A stretch of DNA of 16,500 nucleotides from an uncultured Prevotellaceae bacterium (lineage in GTDB: Bacteria > Bacteroidota > Bacteroidia > Bacteroidales > Bacteroidaceae): positions 1 through 16,500 of the forward strand of contig CALBJW010000006.1 of the NCBI GenBank assembly GCA_937893145.1. The letters are read 5' to 3'. Under the pieces are notes generated by a model that was not told where the DNA came from, did not search any database, and worked only from the letters and a program-made list of their open reading frames with translations. Shown here piece after piece: positions 1-5,721 of the stretch; positions within the stretch are counted from its first letter, which is position 1, and each line of letters opens with the position of its first letter. The position numbers and the translations under genes were made by a program.

Positions 1-338
1 TTATCGTCGCAGACGCTTCCGAGCCCGTTGAGGAAGAGCGGTCGGGGGAGGGTCTCTATCCCAAACTCTCTGCTTAATTCCTCACACGCCTCCTTAAAAT
101 CGATGTTTCTCACCGCCATCACATAATCAATCACACTCCCACTCTTCCCACAACTGAAGCAATGGCAGAAGTTACCCTTCCTGCCACCTATCAGCAGACT
201 CGGATGCTCATCATTATGCCAAGGACACTCAGCATACAGGTTACTACCTACACGCTTCACCTTACCACCATATCTTTCAGCAACAAGGCTGAACTCAATC
301 TGGTTCAGCCTTGCAGTATCGTATTTAGTTATCAGCAT
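1..338 (-). CDS. CHC2 zinc-finger primase, N-terminal part (cut by window edge)
   Basis: The first 112 codons of a DnaG-like primase of the kind found in Bacteroidales mobile elements; the frame is still open at position 1, so the C-terminal part lies outside. The CHC2 zinc finger is visible: CPWH (C38, H41), then PSL, then CHCFSC (C60, C63) and GKSGSVIDYV. In this family the finger binds zinc and single-stranded template DNA and helps primer synthesis. The ATG at 338 lies 5 bp after the stop of the helicase gene, so the two are surely co-transcribed and probably work together at the element's replication origin. The start is supported by the zinc finger beginning at the usual distance from it. 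A TOPRIM catalytic domain would be expected next but cannot be seen. It could also be a short stand-alone CHC2 protein. Confidence 0.85.
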   Translation of the reverse strand, partial: MLITKYDTARLNQIEFSLVAERYGGKVKRVGSNLYAECPWHNDEHPSLLIGGRKGNFCHCFSCGKSGSVIDYVMAVRNIDFKEACEELSREFGIETLPRPLFLNGLGSVCDD

Positions 339-343
339 CTTTC

Positions 344-1783
344 TTATTCTTTATACTTCACATTGAAATACTTCGCATTATGATTATAGTAATATTTTAT
401 TCCTGTACCAGAAAGAATATCTTGAAACGCCTTTTTCCCGACCTTCTTCAGTTCTTCGTCCATGCAAAACTGAGAGTATGAGCGATAGATGTCGGAGAGT
501 TTGATACCATTCTTCTCATCCTCCTCCAGAAATGTATCGAGAAACTGCAATGCACTGTTAGAATTACTGATGTACTCATCCAGAGCAGTCTGACAATCCT
601 TGCTCTTGGTGAATGCCTTGTTTTTCATCACATTTTTGAGACCGAGGAGTACCCAATTCAGTATGCCCGGCAACTCTGCAGAGAGTTTCTTGACCAAGTC
701 CACATCCACCTCATCGTCAGTGATACACACCCTGAAAGGCATGAGAATCCACCTGCGAAAGAATCCCATCGTATATTCTGGTGATGGAAGTCGGTTGTAA
801 CTCGTAAACAACTTTGGGATATGAGTCATCATGTGAGTACCCGAATACAGTTTTCGCATATCAGTCTCTTCACCCGACACCATGCGTTTCAATACCGAAT
901 AGTCCAGATCCCCTCGACTCTCGCTGCTTATATTTGCCAGTTTGCCGTCAGCAAGCGAGCGTTTCTCATCATTGGTGGTCAAGTCACTCAAACTGACAAA
1001 ACTCACATTCGAACCACCAAGCACCTTAGTGACGATTTCCAGTACCGTACTTTTGCCGTTTCGCCCCAGCCCACTAAGCACGAGCATCTTCTCCAACTTG
1101 AGGTTCTTCGTGAAGCAGTAGCCCACATACTCTGCCAGCAGAGTCTGCATCTCTACTTCTGGAAGCACCCTATCAAGAAATTTATGAAACAGAGGACACT
1201 CAGCCTCAGGATTATAGACATACGGAAGAACATAAGTGAAGAAATCTTCTGCCCTGTGTTCACGAGTCACCAACTCTCCATCGCTCTTTATCTCAAGAGT
1301 ACAATTCTGCAGATTTACCCACGACTCGCCCGGAGTGACCTGATGCTTCTTGTGCTGCATCACGCGGAACGCCAGTCTCTCAAACACCTTATTCATAAAG
1401 TCGGGCGATTCGCAGTACAGACTCTTCAGCCCCAACTTGTAAGCGCATTTCTTCACAAACACATAGTACAGCTGAAGTTCTATGACCGACCAGTGGGTGC
1501 CGATGAAGAGGAACACCATCTGCTTCGACCTGTTCTTCTCCACATATTCAGTCACCATCATGATGTCCTTCACCAGTTCCTCTATATACCTTGTGATAAA
1601 CTCCATGATTGCAATCTCCGCATCCTTCTTTTTGTTAGAAGAATCAATGATAGCTTCAATGACCGTCTCTTTGCTCTCCACCCTCTCCATGATACTATCG
1701 AGCGTATATTCCACGATATTCTCGCCACGAACAGCAGCGAGAATATCGAGGTTCTGCAGGTCCTTTTCAATGAACTTATCCAT
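344..1783 (-). CDS. D5/P4-type superfamily 3 helicase (primase-associated)
   Basis: Replicative helicase of the D5/P4 phage-plasmid type, expected to unwind DNA at the element's origin. The ATPase core is clear: Walker A GLGRNGKST at residues 238-246, a Walker B-like segment GKLANISSES near 280-289, the motif C region KLFTSYNRLP near 324-333, and FFRRW near 341-345, which supplies the usual arginine finger. The C-terminal 100 residues resemble the winged-helix tail of this family. The N-terminal 200 residues are D5_N-like, and no primase active site is visible there; the priming role may fall to the CHC2 gene directly downstream. The length of 479 residues is normal for the class. It follows the 112-residue gene by 5 bp, so it belongs to the operon that starts at 3033. 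Family assignment is firm; the partner and origin are inferred. Confidence 0.9.
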   Translation of the reverse strand: MDKFIEKDLQNLDILAAVRGENIVEYTLDSIMERVESKETVIEAIIDSSNKKKDAEIAIMEFITRYIEELVKDIMMVTEYVEKNRSKQMVFLFIGTHWSVIELQLYYVFVKKCAYKLGLKSLYCESPDFMNKVFERLAFRVMQHKKHQVTPGESWVNLQNCTLEIKSDGELVTREHRAEDFFTYVLPYVYNPEAECPLFHKFLDRVLPEVEMQTLLAEYVGYCFTKNLKLEKMLVLSGLGRNGKSTVLEIVTKVLGGSNVSFVSLSDLTTNDEKRSLADGKLANISSESRGDLDYSVLKRMVSGEETDMRKLYSGTHMMTHIPKLFTSYNRLPSPEYTMGFFRRWILMPFRVCITDDEVDVDLVKKLSAELPGILNWVLLGLKNVMKNKAFTKSKDCQTALDEYISNSNSALQFLDTFLEEDEKNGIKLSDIYRSYSQFCMDEELKKVGKKAFQDILSGTGIKYYYNHNAKYFNVKYKE

Positions 1784-1788
1784 ACTAC

Positions 1789-2127
1789 CTACACCGTATC
1801 CTTAATGTGGTTCCAGATGCTCATTGCAGCCTTCTCAAATTCATCGAGAAGCACATCCTTACCGATGTTTACGACCATCTTCTGCGAAATCTTGCCTGAT
1901 GGGCTAAGTCTTCCATCCTTGATGACCCTGACCTTGAAGTTCAGTTTCTGGCTCTCAAAGATGCTTGGGTTCGGACTGCGGTCCACCTTATGAACCACTG
2001 GCACAGTCACGAAGAATTCCTTCTTGCTCGTCACAAACTTCAGGACCACCTTCACATCCTTGTCATTTTCAAAGCGGTTCTCCTCATCCATGAGGTTCAC
2101 CGTAGTGTTCACAATCTGCTTTTCCAT
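1789..2127 (-). CDS. small hypothetical protein of the replication operon
   Basis: A 112-residue soluble protein with no signal peptide and no membrane segment. I do not recognise the family. It is rich in alternating hydrophobic/charged stretches (VKVVLKFV, FFVTVPVV, LNFKVRVI) that suggest a mostly beta fold, followed by a short helical C-terminus (LLDEFEKAAMSIWNHI). It sits 5 bp upstream of the helicase start and is probably translated with it. Small beta proteins beside helicases and primases in mobile elements are often accessory DNA-binding factors, but nothing here proves that. The leader before the ATG is A/T-rich with no Shine-Dalgarno sequence, as usual in Bacteroidetes. The upstream gap is filled with short repeats. 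Confidence 0.75.
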   Translation of the reverse strand: MEKQIVNTTVNLMDEENRFENDKDVKVVLKFVTSKKEFFVTVPVVHKVDRSPNPSIFESQKLNFKVRVIKDGRLSPSGKISQKMVVNIGKDVLLDEFEKAAMSIWNHIKDTV

Positions 2128-2145
2128 TATTCTTTTATTATTAAA

Positions 2146-2206
2146 CGTTACATTTCATTACGATACGCTTCGCTACGTTACATTTTATTACGTTACGCTT
2201 ACGCTA
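2146..2206. repeat. two imperfect 30/31-bp tandem repeats
   Basis: Two head-to-tail units, 2146-2175 and 2176-2206. Both begin CGTTACATTT, continue with ATTACG and end in a CGCTA block. They differ at a few positions and by one base in length. They lie just upstream of the 112-residue gene and adjoin the TTTCGTAG array. No protein is encoded here. Confidence 0.75.
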
Positions 2207-2232
2207 CTAAGACCACCACAGCATGTCCCCGC

Positions 2233-2331
2233 TTTCGTAGCGAAGCATTTCGTAGGCGAAGCCGTTTCGTAGCTTTAGCGTTTCGTAGCGAAGCGTTTCG
2301 TAGCCTTTAGCCGTTTCGTCCCCTTCGGGGC
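2233..2331. repeat. TTTCGTAG interspersed repeat array, downstream side of the 99-residue gene
   Basis: The octamer TTTCGTAG begins at 2233, 2248, 2265, 2281 and 2296, with a degenerate sixth copy (TTTCGTC) at 2314, giving a period of 15-18 bp. The intervals hold CGAAGC or TTTAGC blocks; CGAAGC can pair with GCTTCG-type sequence nearby, so small hairpins are possible. The array ends in CCCCTTCGGGG (2320-2330), a short GC hairpin right at the end of the 99-residue gene. A second array of the same octamer lies on the other side of that gene. The function is unknown. Confidence 0.8.
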
Positions 2332-2631
2332 TTATTCCCAGCCCACGCACACGAGCATCTTGTTGCTTGGATGCAACTTGCCATCCTTCTTCCACTCCCT
2401 CTCGTCCACATCAGCGATGAGGTCAAAAGTATGCAAGCCTCTGTCCTTGTCGATGCCTTCACTCAGGAAACGCTCCAGATGTTCTCCCTTGAGTCGGAAT
2501 GCCAAACGGCTGTAAGGCTTATCCTCCTCCTTTGGTTCGTTGATTACCACATCCATATTCTTGTATGGAATACCAATATACTCGCCACAGTCCACATCGT
2601 AGCACTTAGCGATTGTACCTGTTACTTTCAT
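2332..2631 (-). CDS. small hypothetical protein flanked by repeat arrays
   Basis: A 99-residue acidic soluble protein with no membrane or secretion signal. The N-terminus (MKVTGTIAKCYDV) and the strand-like segments that follow faintly recall small OB-fold, DUF3127-type single-stranded-DNA-binding proteins of Bacteroidetes. The match is by eye only and I would not name it on that basis. It lies between the 88-residue and 112-residue genes of the same operon, but unlike its neighbours it is separated from both by repeat-filled gaps of 135 and 204 bp. That is odd for an operon. The ATG at 2631 is preceded by an A-rich leader and then by six tandem octamers. A role in replication is inferred only from its position upstream of the helicase and primase. 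Confidence 0.7.
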   Translation of the reverse strand: MKVTGTIAKCYDVDCGEYIGIPYKNMDVVINEPKEEDKPYSRLAFRLKGEHLERFLSEGIDKDRGLHTFDLIADVDEREWKKDGKLHPSNKMLVCVGWE

Positions 2632-2643
2632 TTTTGTTTATTT

Positions 2644-2691
2644 GTTTATAAGTTTATAAGTTTAATAGTTTATAAGTTTAATAGTTTAATG
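2644..2691. repeat. six perfect-register tandem octamers (GTTTAWWR)
   Basis: Six consecutive 8-bp units with no gap: GTTTATAA, GTTTATAA, GTTTAATA, GTTTATAA, GTTTAATA, GTTTAATG. Read on the coding (minus) strand they are TTATAAAC/TATTAAAC units ending 12 bp before the ATG of the 99-residue gene, so they form its 5' leader. Changes in copy number would alter leader length in 8-bp steps. Confidence 0.85.
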
Positions 2692-2693
2692 GC

Positions 2694-2756
2694 TTTCGTA
2701 ACAAAGTGTTTCGTCTTCGTAGCGAAGCGTTTCGTAGGTCGAAGACCGTTTCGTAG
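2694..2756. repeat. TTTCGTAG interspersed repeat array, upstream side of the 99-residue gene
   Basis: Copies of the same element as the array at 2233-2331: TTTCGTAA at 2694, TTTCGTC at 2709 running into TTCGTAG at 2716, and TTTCGTAG at 2730 and 2749. They are separated by CGAAG-containing blocks. The array fills the space between the octamers and the stop codon of the 88-residue gene. Confidence 0.75.
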
Positions 2757-2766
2757 GCAAAGCGTC

Positions 2767-3033
2767 TTATGATTCAAAAGCATCACACATTCCTACCAGC
2801 AAGAACTTGTGAAAGTCCCAATAGAGGCCATCCTTCTTCCTTTCGAGAAGTTGTCTGAGAGGCATTCCCTCCATATATTCCTGAAAGAGTTCCTTGATCT
2901 TCTCAGTCCAATGTGGCTTCTGGCAAATCAAGATGGAATCGACTGCTGCGAGAACCTCAAGGGCTCTCTGTTCTGTGCCTGCTTCGGTGTTGCTCTCGAA
3001 ATAGACACTCTTGATAATTTCTACTTTTTTCAT
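2767..3033 (-). CDS. small hypothetical protein, first gene of the replication operon
   Basis: An 88-residue soluble protein, mostly alpha-helical by its pattern of charged and leucine residues; no family recognised. It starts MKKVEIIKSVYFES and has a basic/aromatic C-terminal half (LLERKKDGLYWDFHKFLLVG). It is the first gene after a good Bacteroidetes promoter about 45 bp upstream of its ATG, so it heads the run of small genes leading to the helicase and primase. The minus-strand leader is A-rich (AAAAAAACAAATC) with no Shine-Dalgarno motif. It could be an accessory replication or regulatory protein, but there is no direct evidence for a function. Confidence 0.7.
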   Translation of the reverse strand: MKKVEIIKSVYFESNTEAGTEQRALEVLAAVDSILICQKPHWTEKIKELFQEYMEGMPLRQLLERKKDGLYWDFHKFLLVGMCDAFES

Positions 3034-3076
3034 GATTGATTTGTTTTTTTAATTGATGATTTCATTAAAACCGATA

Positions 3077-3107
3077 CAAAGGTACTGACTTAAATGCTCC
3101 TTTTCAA
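3077..3107 (-). promoter_or_regulatory. Bacteroidetes-type promoter of the replication operon
   Basis: Reading the minus strand, TTG (3107-3105) is followed after 20 bp by TACCTTTG (3084-3077). This matches the -33 and -7 (TAnnTTTG) elements of Bacteroidetes sigma-ABfr promoters. The start of transcription would fall near 3070, leaving a leader of about 37 nt before the ATG at 3033. Confidence 0.65.
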
Positions 3108-3124
3108 TTTATTTTTCTACATAG

Positions 3125-3163
3125 CCGAAAACCCTTTGTGAAACCCCGAAAACCCTTTGTGAA
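3125..3163 (-). promoter_or_regulatory. two 18-bp direct repeats, 21-bp period (candidate LytTR site)
   Basis: CCGAAAACCCTTTGTGAA occurs exactly at 3125-3142 and again at 3146-3163, three bases apart. The pair lies just after the stop of the LytTR gene and about 18 bp upstream of the -33 element of the replication operon promoter. LytTR proteins are known to bind two short direct repeats on the same face of the helix, about 21 bp apart. On the minus strand each copy holds a GGGTTTT core containing the GTT common to LytTR sites. The assignment to the neighbouring LytTR protein is inferred. Confidence 0.6.
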
Positions 3164-3171
3164 GCAATCTC

Positions 3172-3525
3172 TCACCTTATTATCGTGATAAGAGGCTTAA
3201 TTTTCTTCATAGCAGTCTCACCGATGTATATCTTTTCACCATTCGACAAGAAAAGCATGTTACCAGCTATACGGTTTATCTTCTCAACATTTACCACTAT
3301 GCTCCTGTCCAGTCTGACCAGGAACTCTACATCCTCCACACATGCATAGATGCGAGAGAGATTAACAGCAAGGTTCACCACCATCTTCTCAAGGTGAATG
3401 TCGCAGTAACTGCCCGAAGCAGACATATATACTATGTTCATCGGTTCGATGCGCACCAGCATAGAGTCCTTATGCACAAAATATCGCTTTGTTTCTTTAT
3501 TTACCTTCATATATTCCAATATCAC
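3172..3525 (-). CDS. stand-alone LytTR-family DNA-binding regulator
   Basis: A 117-residue protein that is nearly all LytTR domain. Family features are visible: IEPMNIVYMSASGSYCDI (residues 26-43, the opening strand with the usual aromatic/Gly-Ser-Tyr turn), FLVRLDRSIVVNVEKI (68-83, equivalent to the F-x-R-x-H-R-S-x-x-V-N signature, here with Asp in place of His), and NGEKIYIGETAMKKI at the C-terminus. No receiver or membrane sensor is attached, so it is not a classical two-component regulator. It probably acts alone or by autoregulation. The ATG at 3525 is used here, although M6 at 3510 is also possible. It has its own promoter at 3574-3603. It lies upstream of the replication operon with direct repeats between, which suggests it controls that operon. 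Confidence 0.85.
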   Translation of the reverse strand: MILEYMKVNKETKRYFVHKDSMLVRIEPMNIVYMSASGSYCDIHLEKMVVNLAVNLSRIYACVEDVEFLVRLDRSIVVNVEKINRIAGNMLFLSNGEKIYIGETAMKKIKPLITIIR

Positions 3526-3573
3526 AGGTTCATTTTCAAATAGTGAATGCTGACTATTTTCATTTCAGCAATG

Positions 3574-3603
3574 CAAAGGTAAGTGCTTTATTGCACAAGC
3601 AAA
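3574..3603 (-). promoter_or_regulatory. promoter of the LytTR gene
   Basis: On the minus strand, TTTG (3603-3600) is followed after 18 bp by TACCTTTG (3581-3574), a good match to the Bacteroidetes -33/-7 pair. The predicted transcript starts near 3567, about 40 nt before the ATG at 3525. Between the two elements lies GCTTTAT (3585-3591), the reverse complement of the ATAAAGC repeats further upstream. Confidence 0.65.
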
Positions 3604-3640
3604 ACCATTTGACAATCAAACATCTAACCACATTTTTTAT

Positions 3641-3670
3641 ATAAAGCAGAATAAAGCAAAATAAAGTGAC
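3641..3670. repeat. three 10-bp tandem ATAAAG repeats
   Basis: ATAAAGCAGA, ATAAAGCAAA and ATAAAGTGAC follow each other exactly at 3641, 3651 and 3661, about one helical turn per unit. They lie upstream of the LytTR promoter, and the core ATAAAGC recurs in inverted orientation inside that promoter (3585-3591). They could be a protein-binding array or simply A/T-rich sequence. Confidence 0.55.
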
Positions 3671-3709
3671 AGCTATAAAATGTGTAAAGTTTATAAAGTC
3701 CTTAAACGC

Positions 3710-3750
3710 AAAAAAAAGAGACCAGCACATTTATTTGTGCCAGTCCCTTT
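3710..3750 (-). terminator. strong intrinsic terminator of the two-gene unit
   Basis: The minus-strand RNA has a 15-bp stem (arms 3750-3736 and 3729-3715) with a 6-nt loop, followed by eight U (3717-3710, overlapping the base of the stem). All 15 positions pair on the minus-strand RNA if three G-U wobbles are allowed. On the plus-strand RNA the same three positions are mismatches. The terminator is therefore oriented for the minus strand. It begins one base after the stop codon of the gene at 3752-4588. Confidence 0.85.
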
Positions 3751-3751
3751 T

Positions 3752-4588
3752 TCAGTACCCCTTTTTCATTAGTTGATTAGAGAAATTGACCTGTGAGGCT
3801 TGGTAGATATTGTATTCATGCAGAATCCTCCAAAGCGCAGACTTGTTTTTCTTCAGCATCTTCGGTCTCCGTGCGTTTACCAATCCACTTATAGTATCAA
3901 TTACAGTGAAGTCATCCTTACCATATATGCTATTCACGAATTTTTCAGTTTCGCCCACATCATTCCAGAAATACCCCTTCAGTTTGCCTACAAGTTCCTC
4001 ACTATCTTCCACACCACTAACACCACCCACTTCGCGCTCCGAGATAATCATACTGCCTATCTCATCCGACAAGCACACATCACTTGCAGCATAGCTGACC
4101 ATCCAGACTCTCACACCCTCTGCGACCTTATCCGCATACAAGACCTCATCTATGATTTTCTCCATCTGTTCCCGTTGCCCATCTGCCACCTCTTTCGCCC
4201 CTCTTCTCAGCACCTTCACCACAGAATCGTATTTAGCCCTATTGCCTATTATCAACAGATTATACAAGGTACACACAACAAGCGTGGCTGCAAGTTCCAC
4301 ATCCGCCTCCTCGCAGTCCACATTCTCCGCGAAATGGCTCCTCAGTTCCTGCCATAAGTCACGACTGTATTGCATTTCATCCTCCTCATCATCAGTAATT
4401 TTCTCAACCAACGAGTCAAGCGAACAGACCACATGATAAAACAAGTCTGAAGGGGATAGCGAGAAACAACCAGAAAGCCTCTCCGCTCTCAAGGCAAGTG
4501 AACGCAACTGCCCAAACAAGTAATCACCCTTGCATTTAGAGCCTACCAACTCTTCTTCTTTTCTTGACAGATAATGCTTCCTCTTCAT
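3752..4588 (-). CDS. hypothetical protein, second gene of an overlapping pair
   Basis: A 278-residue soluble protein with no signal peptide or membrane helix; I do not recognise the family. It is helix-rich with a basic start (MKRKHYLSRKEEELVG), an acidic stretch (ITDDEEDEM) near residue 66, and a C-terminal third (VIDTISGLVNARRPKMLKKNKSALW, then ILHEYNIYQASQVN) that could be a small DNA-binding region. No catalytic motif is evident. The ATG at 4588 lies inside the preceding gene, giving a 53-bp overlap. The next in-frame ATG is some 70 codons in, so the overlap is hard to avoid unless a rare start such as TTG at 4549 is used, and that still overlaps. Translational coupling with the upstream gene is likely. 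An intrinsic terminator follows immediately. Confidence 0.75.
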   Translation of the reverse strand: MKRKHYLSRKEEELVGSKCKGDYLFGQLRSLALRAERLSGCFSLSPSDLFYHVVCSLDSLVEKITDDEEDEMQYSRDLWQELRSHFAENVDCEEADVELAATLVVCTLYNLLIIGNRAKYDSVVKVLRRGAKEVADGQREQMEKIIDEVLYADKVAEGVRVWMVSYAASDVCLSDEIGSMIISEREVGGVSGVEDSEELVGKLKGYFWNDVGETEKFVNSIYGKDDFTVIDTISGLVNARRPKMLKKNKSALWRILHEYNIYQASQVNFSNQLMKKGY

Positions 4589-5564
4589 AGTCCTTATACA
4601 GTTTCATGATATCATCAAGCCACGCAGGCAAGGTGATAACCTGCTTTTGCTCCTCTCCCGTTTCAAACAGCAATTTGGGAGCGATCGTATCCTTATCCTT
4701 TTCCACAAAAAGAGAAAGTACATCCTCATCCATTCCGAACTGCGCCTTGATGTCGTGACCATATCTGTAAAGACCAAAACGCTTGAACCTGACTAACAGA
4801 TTATAGTTCGGATTCGTAGAACACAGCTCTGCCATCAATTCCAGGTCCTGCTGAACATCCTCATTCTTCAAGCGCTCATCATCACTGATATTTGCAGTCA
4901 CCTGACCACTATCAGCAAACCTACCTATCCATTCCGAAAGGGCGTGTACAAACCTGCTGCTCAACTTTTTCTTCTCATCCAGGTTCTTTTCAAAATCAAA
5001 AACGACCTTGCTCACATTATCCTTAAGCTTATCCTTGATATGATAAACAGCCTCAATAAACTTCAACTGGTTCTTCAACCTGACGACCTCAAACCTGTAA
5101 CCAGCCTTATTAAGCAGATAGTTAAAGCTGTTCTGCAATACTTCTGCCGACTTGTCCGTATCCATAGCAGCACGCTGAATGGCTATGAACCCATGATTCT
5201 CGCGATTGTCGATAATCACATAGAAAGGCATGTGATTAGGTTCTGGATGCTTATTCCAGTCCTCATCATAGATAAGTTTCGAACCATTAGCCTGAAGTTC
5301 CAGCACAATGATACCATCTCGATGTTCCAGAACTCTGTTATTGTAGGTGTCCTTCTCTATCACCTCCTCACCATTCTTGTTCTTCTTGGGAGCATTCCAG
5401 AGCTCGATAATCTTATTCTTCTCAGGAATCAGACTCTCAAAGATCATTTCCTTCGAAGCCTCCTTCATGTCCATGCGCTTCTCACCCTTGTTGAAAAGCT
5501 CACCCTGAACAGCTTGCAACTTACCAATCTTGTAACGATAAATTGAAAAAATAATATCCTTCAT
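4536..5564 (-). CDS. hypothetical protein, first gene of an overlapping pair
   Basis: A 342-residue soluble protein of no family I can name with confidence. It opens with a strand-rich segment (MKDIIFSIYRYKIGKLQAVQGELF). A central block, MPFYVIIDNRENHGFIAIQRA (about residues 112-132), reads like two beta strands joined by an Asn-Arg turn. Next is a helical region (KSAEVLQNSFNYLLNKAGY), and then a lysine-rich half ending in KKRRRVGRL. No nuclease, ATPase or methylase motif is seen. It has its own promoter at 5600-5630 and overlaps the next gene by 53 bp, so the two form a separate unit behind hsdR. A general likeness to the DUF4747 type of N-terminus crossed my mind but is too weak to use. A defence role is possible from context only. 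Confidence 0.75.
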   Translation of the reverse strand: MKDIIFSIYRYKIGKLQAVQGELFNKGEKRMDMKEASKEMIFESLIPEKNKIIELWNAPKKNKNGEEVIEKDTYNNRVLEHRDGIIVLELQANGSKLIYDEDWNKHPEPNHMPFYVIIDNRENHGFIAIQRAAMDTDKSAEVLQNSFNYLLNKAGYRFEVVRLKNQLKFIEAVYHIKDKLKDNVSKVVFDFEKNLDEKKKLSSRFVHALSEWIGRFADSGQVTANISDDERLKNEDVQQDLELMAELCSTNPNYNLLVRFKRFGLYRYGHDIKAQFGMDEDVLSLFVEKDKDTIAPKLLFETGEEQKQVITLPAWLDDIMKLYKDYEEEALSVKKRRRVGRL

Positions 5565-5599
5565 ACCTATTTGAAAAATTTACTAATTAAAAAAGTTTC

Positions 5600-5630
5600 C
5601 AAAATTAGGTATATCATCCCACTTCACCAA
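5600..5630 (-). promoter_or_regulatory. promoter of the overlapping gene pair
   Basis: On the minus strand TTG (5630-5628) is followed after 20 bp by TAATTTTG (5607-5600), matching the Bacteroidetes -33/-7 arrangement. Transcription would start near 5593, about 29 nt before the ATG at 5564. This separates the pair from the hsd operon, which ends 157 bp upstream of that ATG. Confidence 0.6.
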
Positions 5631-5721
5631 GCGAAAACACAAAACAAACCTTGTTTTCCGCTGATGTTTCAGAGGTAAGCATCAAGAACACACCATTCCC
5701 ATACAGTTACAGCGAAATTCC

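Noticed and set aside
821..1993. Long plus-strand open frame antisense to the helicase (also 7489-8550, 10371-11366 and 15304-16074 antisense to hsdR, hsdM and the WYL gene)
   Set aside because: They mirror well-recognised minus-strand genes, have no family features, and their proteins are rich in His, Ser, Leu and Cys, as expected from antisense reading.
2233..2756. CRISPR array
   Set aside because: The repeats are only 8 bp, unevenly spaced at 15-18 bp, the intervals are related to one another rather than unique, and no cas gene is present.
5641..5657. Terminator after hsdR
   Set aside because: AAAACAA/TTGTTTT makes a 7-bp A/T hairpin with a 3-nt loop and no clear U-run on the minus strand. 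It is too weak to call.
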